This document shows, piece by piece, positions 10,840 to 22,689 of a stretch of DNA of 64,000 nucleotides. Both the position numbers and the translations under genes were made by a program. The first letter of the stretch is position 1, and every line of letters begins with the position of its first letter. Origin of the DNA: Trema orientale (lineage: Eukaryota; Streptophyta; Magnoliopsida; Rosales; Cannabaceae); NCBI GenBank assembly GCA_002914845.1, contig JXTC01000063.1:507830-571829 (forward strand), written 5' to 3'. Under the pieces are notes generated by a model, which searched no databases, was not told the DNA's origin, and was given only the letters and a program-made list of their open reading frames with translations.

Positions 10840-13800
10840 ATGGCTTCAAACCAATTAGAACCATGGCTGCTGGAAAACGGCAGCATCAAGGTTTTAAGCA
10901 AAGAGATGAGGCACGGCAGAATGGCACACAACATGTCGTCCTCCTCTCTTCGCAAAAAATTCGAACTTAAACTCGTCTCTAAGGTCCCTTGCAGCCTCCT
11001 TCGCCGCTTCTTGGCGAACCTTCAAGAGGTCATTTTTGGGACCAAGCTTTCACTACTCTTTCCTGCCATTCCTCTAGCCATTGCCGCCGAGTGTTACGGC
11101 TTCGGAAGAGTGAGTTTTTTCAATCTTTTTTTTCAATTTTATTCTTATTTTTGGTGTAAGAGTGGCTGATCACTTTGATATATGACGGTTCTAAATATAT
11201 AATGGGCTTCTTTCAAAACTTCAGGCCCAAATTCCCAAAAATTAAAAAATGTCGAATAGGCAGAGATTTTTGAATTCAGGATTAATTTAGAAAGATATTT
11301 ACTTTTTTAAAAGTTTTTTAGAAATATATCACTTTTAAAATATATTTAGACAAAAACTATTTTTCTTCAAAATTGATATTTTCAGTCTAAAATTGATATT
11401 TTCGATTCTCGAGATAACCAATCGAGTTCCTTAAGTTATAATTTGGTTATCTTAGGTAATTGTTTTTTTAATATAAGTTACCAACGAGTTATTTAAGTAT
11501 CTCATCAATCAGTTAAAACTGGTATTTTTCTAAATAAATCAGAAATTTTTCAAACATTCTTAAAATCTAGAATTTTTCAATTTTTTCAAAATTTTACCAT
11601 ATAAAATTAAATTTCCTCATACATAATTGACTTCTTTTGAATGATCTTTAGTTTTTGAATAAGAAAAAAAAAAGGATTGATTTTTGGTCTCACAAATTCT
11701 ATTACAATATGTTACATTTGATTAAGAAATATGAATTTAATGATCGGACGAATTGATTCAGCTTCTGTGGATTCATGATTGATATCTTCTCTTTTTGTTT
11801 ATTTTTTTTTTTCAAATTTATGTTTCAATCTTATTTGTAATAAACTGAAACGTTTTGGTTTCATCAAATACAGCCCTGGATTTTCGCTTTGAGCTTGCTT
11901 GGACTTACTCCACTTGCTGAACGTGTCAGCTTCCTCACTGAGTAAGATTCTTAGTTTTAAGTACTCTCACTTTATTATACCTCTGAATTATCGATTTTCT
12001 TTTATCATGGGAAATTATCGATTGTTCAAATTTGTATCATTCTAATATATATTATATATTATCTTAAACAAAAACTGAATTTGTTTTTCTTTCTTTTCTT
12101 TGTTCTGAAATTTCAGACAGATTGCCTATTACACAGGTCCAACAGGTAACTATTTTTATTTTAAATTTATTTCTCATTATTTTTTTTCTTTACATTCTAA
12201 TTGGATCAAATAGGATCCAGAGAAATTAATCTTTGAGCCTACGATCACTATTGACAATTTTAAACAATCACCTTAATTTCTACTAAAATTAATTTTCAAA
12301 GAAACATATTTATAGTTTCTCAAACATGTATTCCCGTCCCCAATCACATGAAATACTGTTTGCTGGGAATTATGTCATAATTTCATTATATGCGTTGAGG
12401 GAATTTTAGGATAAACTATAAAATTGGACAAGGTGCATGAAAGATACAGCCTTAAAGACAACGTTTTCCCTACTAGAGTAATAACTTAAAATTACATGTG
12501 GTTACTTTGAAAACCCGTCCCTAGTATACAATGCCAGGATTCTAATCCTCTCTCTTTTAGTCCGCATACTGAAAGAAAGACGAACCCAATTGAATGTTTA
12601 ATAGCTAAAACTTCAAATAAAATAACGAAAGGGAAAAAATATTTTTTTCTTTATTTAGAACCTTGACTATACATATATTTATAATAATGGAAGTGATACA
12701 AAGAAAAGACGTAAAATTGATATTAAGATACAGTTGTTCTCTTTTTTTATGGTTTAGTTTTTATTCGTTAAATCTCTAACATTAATGATTATTTTATTGT
12801 AAATTAGGTAAGGGGGAAGAGGAGGGGGAAGGAAAAGAGAAAAGGAATGACTTTCTTTTTCATGTGTTTACATACCAATTAGTTACACATAAAAAGAAAT
12901 CATAACCTTTCCAACTTAATATTTGTTATTCCTCTACATTCTTTTTCCATTCATTCCATTACCGATTAGTAAACATGACTTAATTATATTATTTCAAGTA
13001 AAGGATATGTCTTATTAAAGGACATGTTTCCTTTCATCACTTTTCGATTTGATTTTATGTAACGTACAAGTATATATAACCTCCATTTATATAACTGCCT
13101 AATAGAAATAATTAAAATTTGAAATACAACTAACATAATCAATAATCATAATTATTATGAAAATACAGCAACAAACGGACATTCCAAGAACAAGAATTAA
13201 TATGTATATGAGTGACTGCATTAAAAAGAACATTTGAATGCATACAATTATGAGTGACCGCATTCTTGTGGATCATATATAAATGACCGTCTCACTCAAT
13301 TTATTATTATTGTTCCCTGAATTTTTTCTTGGCCGGAAATTAACAATGGAGTACTATAGAATTAATGAGGCATCTTTTATCTGAAACCTACATTTCATGC
13401 GTATAATAGATTACAATATTTTTGTCCCTCAATTCGCAATGGTACTGAGTGATATGATTCAATCTTTATGGTATAGGTCACGAAAGGGACATAAAAAATT
13501 GTGGCTGAAATCACCTGTTTCAAATTTGAGACATCCAAGTTCTCATATATACTAGATAGGATTTTAGAGTTTTGAATAAACTCTGACCATAATGCATTGT
13601 ATATTGTTGACTTAGATAAAGAATTAGATACAAAATATCAAGGCCAATACTCTAATTTTAGTAACTCTACGCACCTTGATTGACCCTTGAAAGTGTTAAA
13701 AAAATAAAAAATAAATATAAATAAATCTGGCGGGCCGGGATACGGACATTTTCAAAGACTCGCGGAATATGTTGATGTACATTGTTGGTTGAAGAAAAGA

Positions 13801-16800
13801 TCAAAAACAGACGGAAAATTTTGAGCTTATTAATTAATGCCTTTTTTTTTTTTTTCATAGGGCTTGCTGATATATCTCTATCTGATCTCCTGTCACTTGA
13901 TCAACATGATATGTGGGATATGTGAGGCGGGACCATTTTGATCATTGATTATCTGTATACTATATAGTTTGTCAGATTATACTATTAATTAAGCCATATC
14001 CAAAAAAGAAAAGCCTAGAATCCAACTTAAAGAAAAGAAGTGACTAATTATATTCCAATCATTAACAAATTAAAAACGCGAATCCAAAACTGAGAAGAAT
14101 GTCTTATCGGTCAATTAATTAATTAATTTTGGAAAAACAAAACATTAATTGATTTACATAGATACAATATGATCAACCTTGATAATTTATACATATATAT
14201 GGGCACCAATTCAGTAGGTATTTTTTTTGTTACGTATCATTTTGACCAATAAAAATTTATCATGCACATTGTTTTATAGTAAAAAATAAGAAAGAGAAAT
14301 AACATTAATGATGCACATTTTTTCATGCACTTCATTATAGTCATTGGATCACTTTTAGACGATGATCCAACGGCTAAAAAAAAAATACCTACTAGATTGG
14401 CAACCTATATATATATATATAAATATATATTGGGCACCAATCCAGTAGGTATTTTTTTTTTTTACTTATACATAGGTATTATTTTGGCTAATAAAAATTT
14501 ATCATGCGCATTTTTTTGTAATAAAAAGTAAGAGAGAAATAGCATTAATAATGCACGTCTTTTCATGTATCTCATTATAACCGTTGAATCACCATTAGAT
14601 GATGATCCAACGGCTAAAAAAAATACCTATACATAGGTAAAAAATTAAAAATAACTATTAGATTGGCAACCATATATATTACTTCTTTTTCCAACAAGCT
14701 AGCATTTCTTTTTATTTAGTTTTAAATTAATTTATTGGTGATTTTTGCAGTGGGAGGCCTTCTAAACGCGACATGTGGCAATGCAACGGAGATGATTATA
14801 GCCATGTTCGCTCTAGCCCAAGGAAAAATAGAGGTGGTGAAGTACTCTCTATTGGGCTCCATTCTCTCAAACCTACTTCTGGTTCTCGGCACCTCTCTAT
14901 TCTGTGGTGGAATTGCCAACCTCGGTAGTGAACAAAAATATGACAGAGTAAGTTCATTTGCACTATTGTCTAATTATTAAAAATGTCAACATATTTTTAC
15001 AATATGTACGAATTCATCCATATAATCAAGACTCCAGATTACAATCTATTCAAGAGATAATTATAATCTTAATTACAAGTACTACGTACTTGATTTAATA
15101 CTACCAGTTACGAGTGTCATAATCGTCCATTTAATTAAACATACGTACTTGATTTAATACTACCAGTTACGAGTGTCATAATCGTCCATTTAATTAAACA
15201 TACAATTATGTACGGATACTGCCAATCTCAACATGAGAATTCATCATGACCACATTGTGGTTCACATTCATAGATGATGGTGAGGGCAATTGTGACACGC
15301 TGAGTTGTTTTGATAACAAATAATCTCTCTCTTTAACATTAATTTTTTTAAAGAATGTAACTCTTTGGATGATACCGAGCTTTATCAAAATCATCATGTA
15401 AAACGGTACCATGCATCTTGGGATAAAATGCCCCTTAGTTTGAGAATATATTTGACACATGAATTTGTGACGATCAACCAAAAATAAACCAATATTACTC
15501 CTCTAATTAATTTAATTTTGGTGTATTAATAATTACTAAAAGTTGTTAATTACTTGAATTATTAATAACTTGATTAAACAGAGACAAGCGGATGTGAACT
15601 CGTTGTTGCTGCTGCTGGCGCTGTTGTGCCACTTACTACCGATGCTCTTCCGCTACGCTGGAGCCTCCGCCGCTGCTCTTAGTACCGCTGACTCAACGCT
15701 GCAGCTCTCAAGAGCCAGCAGCATCGTTATGCTCATCGCCTACGTGGCTTACCTCGTCTTCCAGTTGTGGACTCACCGCCAGTTGTTTGAAGCTGAGGAG
15801 GTAATAATATATTGACTTCATCTTAACTATATCTATATATCACTTTTGAAAAGAAATAAAAATTAATTTAAAAAAAAAATAATAATAACAAGCCTTGTAT
15901 ACGCAATCAATTAGCCTATGCCTATATTTGTGGTCTACAATAAATGAGATTTTGTAATTTAGTCAAAACAAACGTGAGGCCGCGTGTTTTTAATTTAGTA
16001 TACTGAGGTTCATACACTTGTTGAGTAGCATTTTTTATTTGAGTGGAAGACACGTTGTTATATGTCTTAATCATGTCCATTTTTAAATAACATTTAATTG
16101 TCACGTGATATAGAAAATACTTGCAATTTACAGACGGTACTTATAATTCACATCGCTTTTTTATTTAATTCATATTTAAAATAACTATTGTTAATCAATA
16201 ATGTGCAATATTGTTGAGGATAATTTCCTCGCGCCAATCAAAAAACGACACGTACGTCATGTTGTAAATGACACATCATGATAACGTCCAAAAAATGACA
16301 TCATGCTCTACCGACTAGCCAAGGCGACCAAGGGTTAAGGCTAGGAGTTGGTTACGTGTTACTATAAAAGAAGAGCCGAGCAAGACTAAAGGGGAAAACT
16401 GCCCAGCCATGATACGACCAAGCTCATTAAGATTAAAAATAGCCTAGGTCAGATTTCATGCCGCGCACTAGTCAGGTACCCTAAGCGAAAGACTGAAGAG
16501 GAACCAAGAAATAGCCGACCACCAATATAACGACGTAGCTCTGACTAAGAGGAAAAATAAAGGGCGTGGACTAGAGAGAAGCCGACACCTGGCCCAATCA
16601 TATACTCATATCTGTACAAGCGGGTAGGTGAGATTCCCCTCTACCTTTTCAAGGACACGTGGATATCAGTCCTAACTTTTGAGGGACCACAAAGCCACTA
16701 TAAATAGTCCCATAATCACCTGAAAGAGGTAAGCCACCACAAGTCCTCAAAACCCTATTTGTCCCTTTGGCCTTTTCTCTTCTTATCATTCACTCATTTA

Positions 16801-19363
16801 CTACTGGTTAACTATTCCATTGAATACTTTACTGAATGTGTAACTGACTACCTTTCTACTAAGGAGATTTAGCAGGTACCACACCGGTACCACCCATTAA
16901 TAGTTGGTGAAAAGTCCATCTATGACTTTTTCCCAAGGTTGTATGGATCACACTCAGATCAAATCTGAGTTTTGGCTCTCCTTGAGGAAGAACCACTCAA
17001 GGGCGCGTGGCACGCATTGGTTCCCAGACCAAAATCTACACCAACAAATATTGTTCTAGATACATTAATAAGAGTAAATAGTACTAATTAGCAATATAAA
17101 TACAAAATTAATGTAATTAATTATTAGTAGCTTTTTTTTTTTTTTGGAAAAAATTAGCAGCTATTTACGATTGTGTGAAACTTAGCAGGAGAAGGATGAA
17201 AATGACGTATCAGAAGAAGCAGTTGTGATTGGATTCTGGAGTGGGTTTGCATGGCTAATTGGAATGACTGTGGTCATAGCTTTGTTGTCTGAGTATGTCG
17301 TGCAAACAATCGAGGTAACTAAAACTACGTCCTTTTCACAATGATATATATATATGGGCACCAATCCAGTAGATATTTTTTTTTTTTACCTATGCATAGG
17401 TATCAATTGGGCCAATAAAAAAAAATTGTGTACATTTTTTATATTAAAAAGTAGGAGAGAGAAAAATCATTAATGATGCACGTCTTTTCATGCATCTCAT
17501 TTTAGCCATTAGATCATTGTTAGATGATGATCCAACGGCTAGAAAAAAAATACCTACACATAGGTAAAAAAAAAAAAACCTATCGGATTGGCAACCTATA
17601 TATATATATATATATATTGGTGGGTGAGTTTTTAATGGGTATTTTTGTTTTTGCTCTATAAATGGGTAAGTTTGACTAATTTGGAAATAAACCTACAATA
17701 ACAAATCATCTCATTAATTATATTAATTTCTAATTTTTTTTATTTATTTCCTTTTTGAAAATTTAATTTAAAGTTTAATTTTTTAATTATCTTTAATTTA
17801 AAATTATATGTAATTGTATCTTCGATATTTCATAAATTTTTTTTTTTACTATACGAAAAGTAAAATCCAAGGTAGCATAATTTTCATAATATGAATAAGT
17901 TGTTTTCTTAAATAATAAAAAATGAATAAAGCAACTACATTAATAGATAATTTGTTTGAAAAAAAAAATTATGCATGAAACAGCTTAAAATTTATACATC
18001 TTTTGTTGTTTTTTTTCCCCTAACGAATAAGATAGTTACGAGTGATTTGAGATTATTAAGTATTTTTCACTAGTTTCATTTTCTTATATAAAATAAAAAA
18101 ATAAAAAAAATTGACCAACTTATCAAGTTATCCATCTTTTTTGTTTTAAATAACTTTCTATATTTATATATGTATTAATTATAATATTTTTTTTAGTTTA
18201 TTTACTAATATTATTTTAGCCATTAGATTAAAATTTAATGGCCCAAATTAGCGTACCCATTCATGGCGTAAAAATAAAAATTTCCATTGAAACATCACCC
18301 ATATATTAGTGTATATATATATATTAATTATTGATCTTAATCAATAATATCTTAAAGCGTAATTATTCGTTTTGGCAATAACTCATATAAATTCCTATCT
18401 AATTTTTATTATTTATAGGATGCATCGGATTCTTGGGGTTTGTCAGTGAGCTTCCTTAGCATCATCTTGCTCCCAATTGTTGGAAATGCAGCTGAACATG
18501 CTGGCGCTATCATATTTGCTTTCAAAAACAAGCTGGTAAGTCAGAATATAAAATTAATTTTTTTCGAAATTCAATTTTTCCAATAATTCTTTTCTTTCTT
18601 TTTTTTTTTATTTCTGATCAATAGTTGAAGAGGTTTTCATAAATTTATTTTAATGCAGGATATTACATTGGGCGTTGCTTTGGGTTCCGCAACTCAAGTT
18701 GCCATGTTTGTGGTAAGAATAGTATAAAGTTGAATTAATTTATAGTTCATCTTAAAACTTTTTTTATTAGACATAATTATTAGATCCTTCCTTCAAAAAA
18801 AAAATAGAAAAAAAATAGAAAAAAAAAAGAAAGAAAGATCGATCCAATTAATTAATAACATTTTTTTTAATGAATGATTATGTAAATTTAGGTTCCATTG
18901 TGCGTGGTTGTTGCCTGGATAATGAGAATTAACATGGATCTCAATTTCAATCTCCTTGAAACTAGCTCTCTTGCTCTGGCCATAATCGTCACAGCTTTCA
19001 CTTTACAGGTAGCTATATTGTTTAATTATTAAATTTACTAAATAATTTCTTTTTGCACAGTCCAAGAGTTCAATCCTCTAATATATATATATATATATTA
19101 ATAACTAATTTTCTTTATAGGATGGAACTTCTCACTACATGAAAGGGTTTGTTCTCTTGCTATGCTACCTTGTCATTGGAGCCTGCTTTTTTGTATTCAA
19201 AACCCCACTTCGTAAGTACTAAAAAGAAAGATATTATGTTTTGAGTGATCTATATAATATCAGTAGTCGACTTACTTACTCTTTAAAAAAAAAGAAAATG
19301 ACAGACCATGGAAACAACAACAACTTGGAATCACCCAAAGCCACCAAAACACTCTTGGGATGA
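10840..19363 (+). CDS. CAX: Vacuolar cation/proton exchanger, CAX family (eleven exons, 448 aa)
   Basis: Exons 10840-11109, 11874-11941, 12117-12145, 14751-14947, 15582-15800, 17189-17314, 18419-18535, 18659-18712, 18892-19008, 19121-19211 and 19305-19363 join in phase with GT-AG borders. The protein has the CAX layout: soluble N terminus (1-55, the regulatory region in type I CAX), then about eleven membrane segments. The first alpha-repeat, [16 protein letters not shown], is at 121-136, the acidic loop [15 protein letters not shown] at about 258-272, and the second alpha-repeat, with GNAAEH, at 325-330 followed by [10 protein letters not shown]. These repeats form the Ca2+/H+ exchange path, and the family loads Ca2+ and other metals into the vacuole using the proton gradient. 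The key Glu residues (136 and 329) are present. The length is normal and no break is seen. I cannot tell whether it is the CAX1/3 or CAX4 orthologue. The introns carry many transposons. Confidence 0.93.
14201..14405. mobile_element. MITE, family A (copy 2), in CAX intron 3
   Basis: It begins GGGCACCAATTCAGTAGG and ends CCTACTAGATTGGCAACC, with the internal pair TCATTGGATCA and TGATCCAACGGCTA. It is flanked by ATATAT tracts. Confidence 0.75.
14432..14671. mobile_element. MITE, family A (copy 3), in CAX intron 3
   Basis: A second copy 26 bases downstream in the same orientation, sharing the ends and the ATGATGATCCAACGGCTA core. It lies about 80 bases upstream of the exon 4 acceptor at 14750. 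Confidence 0.75.
15084..15201. repeat. perfect 59-base tandem duplication in CAX intron 4
   Basis: Units 15084-15142 and 15143-15201 are identical, each starting ACGTACTTGATTTAATAC and ending TTTAATTAAACAT. With no divergence the duplication is either very recent or an assembly artefact. Confidence 0.9.
16212..17046. mobile_element. solo LTR in CAX intron 5
   Basis: An 835-base block runs from TGTTGAGGATAATTTCC to CTACACCAACA. It has TG/CA termini and is flanked by an exact 5-base target duplication AATAT (16207-16211 and 17047-17051). A TATA-like ACTATAAATAG lies near 16695 and a polypyrimidine stretch follows, as in an LTR promoter read on the plus strand. No internal retroelement sequence is present, so it is a solo LTR left by recombination. 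The superfamily cannot be read from the LTR alone. Confidence 0.88.
17356..17596. mobile_element. MITE, family A (copy 4), in CAX intron 6
   Basis: It begins GGGCACCAATCCAGTAG and ends CGGATTGGCAACC, with the ATGATGATCCAACGGCTAG core. It starts 42 bases after the exon 6 donor. Confidence 0.75.
17620..18301. mobile_element. TIR element, family B (copy 1), in CAX intron 6
   Basis: Inverted ends of about 45 bases: GGTATTTTTGTTTTTGCTC plus ATAAATGGGTA on the left, and TACCCATTCATGGCGTAAAA plus ATAAAAATTTCC on the right. The inside is AT-rich without a transposase. The same element occurs at 60959-61780. Confidence 0.7.
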
Positions 19364-20514
19364 TCGGCTTAAGAGTAAGTCCCCTAATAACTACATTTTA
19401 TTCCATTATTTTCACATATACTAGTTGAAATTAATTTCACTATGTGAAACTAATAAGCATGTAATTTTGATACATAGGCTGATAGGCAGCTTCGATCGGC
19501 CTTAATTTTTGGGGTTGACATTGCTCATTGAGTGAGGAAATAAGCTTCAATGAACTTGATCAATTGGATGCATTTGGAAAATTGTTAATTCTTTCATTTT
19601 GATTCGCCTAATTTTGATCGATCGCCTGCCGGAAAGCGCGCAACACTTTTTAGGGTTTTGCTAGTCCACGAGTACTTGTGATGATAGTCATGCTTTCAAA
19701 TATGGGAGAATTAAGGAGGAAGAATTTTAATGGTGAAGCTTGCAGATAAAGGAACGACAGGCGCTTATAGACACACAACATATCTCATGTGTACATTACA
19801 TGCGCATCATGATCTCTCAGAGTGTCTTTATTCATATCAGAGTTCTTTGTTTTTTTGTTTTTCTTTTCTTTTGCGTCAGTGTTTTTATTTGTATGCGGCA
19901 TGTAGATCAACTTTTGCTCTTGTAATAAATGCGACAATATTATAGTAATAATAAAATGAAAATGTTGTGGCTTTGGTTTGCAGTCCAGTTTTGCAATCTA
20001 TGGTATTTCTATATTATCTATGTGCATACTTCTATTTATTATTTTATGAAAATAGTAATACAATAAGATAATTACGATGTATTTAAGCTATTTAAAAAAA
20101 ATAAAGGATCTATCGATACGATTAAAACTTATTACAGAAGTTTGGTAAATGTGGAATGTTTGTATGTATTCAGTACACACTTGAAAAAAAACTGGAAATT
20201 ATAGACAAAAGAAAAAATTAAAGGAATTAAGAGACAGACAAAATATCTATGTGTGTATATATAAATCTTCTTATTTCTAACTCAGATGGACACGAGATTC
20301 ATATTACGTGGCTAGATATGTTTTCTGGTTAATTTATGTTTTTCAATGGGAAAAAAAAATGTAGACAGTAGATTCTTGCATTATACATATATATATGTAT
20401 GTATAGATATTATAATGCATAAAGAGTGTATATATATGATTAAATGAAAATTATTTGGGTCACTGTACTTTACAATTCTTTTCAATTTCAAGAAATACAA
20501 TAGCTGGCTGTAAC
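19364..20514. other. CAX 3' region and intergenic DNA
   Basis: A possible poly(A) signal AATAAA lies at 19924-19929. The short plus-strand frames at 19730-19945 show no family signature. Downstream DNA is AT-rich with TATA microsatellites, and I see no gene. Confidence 0.45.
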
Positions 20515-21070
20515 ACTAAATGGACAAAAACAAAAAACCACTAGAAAAGTTCTTACGATAAATTAAACAAGCAATTACTGCAATCTTGTAAAACGACAAC
20601 AATACTGAGAACGACAATACATAGAAAAAGTACACACAACAATGGAAGACAACAAAATGCATGTAAACGATAAAAATACAGAGACGAGAATGATGCATGA
20701 AGACAACGACAAAAAAGACCAACAAACAGAAAAACGACATGCAAACATAAAAGAACAATTGTACTGGAAAACGACATTCGATTCAGCAACAAACTGTATA
20801 ACAAAACGACGATACAAATAAAAGTGGCAACGATACTCGAAAACCACAATAGGACGAAATAATAAACAATACTATAAAAGGACATGAGTATGAAAACGAC
20901 TATAATACTTTGAACGGCAATTTACATTAAAGTAACAAAAATTCAAACGATACTAATTATCCAACGACAAGACAAATAGAAATTGACAGTAATACCAGCC
21001 AACCTCAAAAACTTCTGCGACAACAGTAGTCATAAACGACGAAAAACTGCAGAATAGACAAAAATTAAAA
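20515..21070. repeat. T-poor tract with recurring AACGACA (left block)
   Basis: About 550 bases of A-rich, T-poor sequence with AACGACA, AAACGAC or CGACAA recurring every few tens of bases, without a fixed period. The skew leaves long open frames on the minus strand in several phases at once, which argues against a gene. A matching block lies at 21835-22380, and the complementary composition occurs at 620-910. Confidence 0.6.
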
Positions 21071-21504
21071 GGTTAATATTTATTTTCCATTAAAAATAAC
21101 CTAAATCTCATTTTAGTTCCTGATTTTAAAAATACCTCAAAGTACTTGGCATTTGAGCTATGTTTTTAGCTTATATATCATTTTAGTCCTAAACCTTCAA
21201 ATGTCATATTTTGCCGCGTGAATTATGTTTTCTTCTTTCTTTTTTTTTTATCAATTATTTTTTGTCTCAAGTTTTGTCATTAATTTCACTTTGAACAACC
21301 ATGCATGTCATAAACTAAGGATCAAAACTAGGAAAAAAAAAAACCAGCATAAATTAAGATAAAAAAAAGTTATGATTTCATATTTGAAGATTCAGAACCA
21401 AGGAGATAAAAATAATATTTAAGAATTAACATGTCCGATTTTTGCACTCTATGAAGGACTACTTTTTACTATTGAGTGCAGATCTCCAATTTTTGCTGTG
21501 AAGA

Positions 21505-21740
21505 ATGATTCTATTAATGGCGATAGTAAACTCAACTGGCGGTTTATCATCAAACGATTTAATAGCCAGTAAGATTATATCTTTGTTGAGAGTAAATGAG
21601 GGTAACTCTTGCAACTTTATTCCTCTTTTTGGGAATGAAGCTATTCATACGCTTGTCAAGTATTGTGCTAGTATTTCTTCTAGTGTTTGTTAGGGGAAAT
21701 TATGGGTTGTATTGCTCTTCCTCTAGCAAATGATTAAACT
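21505..21740 (+). pseudogene. LINE RNase H C-terminal fragment
   Basis: The frame 21505-21693 contains MAIVNSTGGLSSNDLIAS and GNEAIHTLVKYCAS, clearly related to the RNase H remnant at 3614-3964 (GVVNSIGGVSSNDLIT, GNEAVHTFAKDY). Only the last third of the domain survives, and a frame-shifted CIALPLAND-like tail follows. It sits between the two AACGACA blocks. Confidence 0.65.
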
Positions 21741-21834
21741 CATTTATATTTAAAAAAAAAAACGATTAACCCATAAATTAACTGTAAAGACAAAATACTG
21801 CTAATTATAAAAAATTAATTTTAAAAAAAGTACT

Positions 21835-22380
21835 GGAAACGACGAAAACAATAAAAAGGAAGATGACAAAATTACTGTAAAACGTCAAATAAAGAAAACG
21901 ACAGACACAATACTGAAAATATTAAAATAATAATAATAATAAAAATAAACGGTAAAACCAAAATATAGGGAGAATTACTGGAAACGACGGAAAAGAACAA
22001 TCGACCAAAATACAGGAAAGGAATGCCCACATAAAACGACATACTAGAAGACCTAATATTCAACAATAACAATTTTAGAGAACTGGAATAATAAAACTTA
22101 GGACGATAATGAAAAATGATAAACAACACATGAAAACGACATGAAACCGCTAAAATGCAGAAAATACTTGAAATTAGAGAAAGCCAATATCAGTAGCGCG
22201 GGAAAAACGACTAAAAATTAAAATAGTGGTGAACGATGGTAAAATTGTACGGCAATAACAAGTAAGAAAAAAACGAGAAAAGAAAAACGACAATAATTAC
22301 AGGAAACGACAAAAGAAGCTTGTAAACGGTAAAATTACTTGACGGTTAACAAAACGGATAACCGCCATGAAATAAATGTT
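21835..22380. repeat. T-poor tract with recurring AACGACA (right block)
   Basis: Same composition as the block at 20515-21070: repeated GAAAACGACA, GGAAACGACGG and AAAACGGATAACC words. It ends about 310 bases upstream of the next gene's proposed first exon, so it may lie in that gene's promoter region. Confidence 0.6.
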
Positions 22381-22689
22381 TGAAAAATTGAAAACGTTTC
22401 TCTGATTTGGTTCCCCTTCTTTTTCTCCCGTCCCTGTCCCCTGTTCTGTTTCATCCTCTTTGTTTGGTTCCCGAGAAAATCAAGGGGAAAAAAAAAAAAA
22501 AGGAAACAACTTTTCTCGTTTTTTCTTTTATCAAAAATTATAAGAACTCTGTTTTAAAATTATAAACTTGTTCTGTTTCTTCTTTTCCAGTTCCTTCTCT
22601 TATTTTCAATTAACCACAATCCCAAAACCAAATTCAATTTCAATCAGTATTGCACCAGTTAATCCACAAGTACTTCCGGACAGATACTC

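Noticed and set aside
20516..20885. Three overlapping minus-strand open frames that look like Phe/Val/Cys-rich membrane proteins
   Set aside because: They are open in all phases because the tract is T-poor on the plus strand; no start context, no family signature, low complexity.
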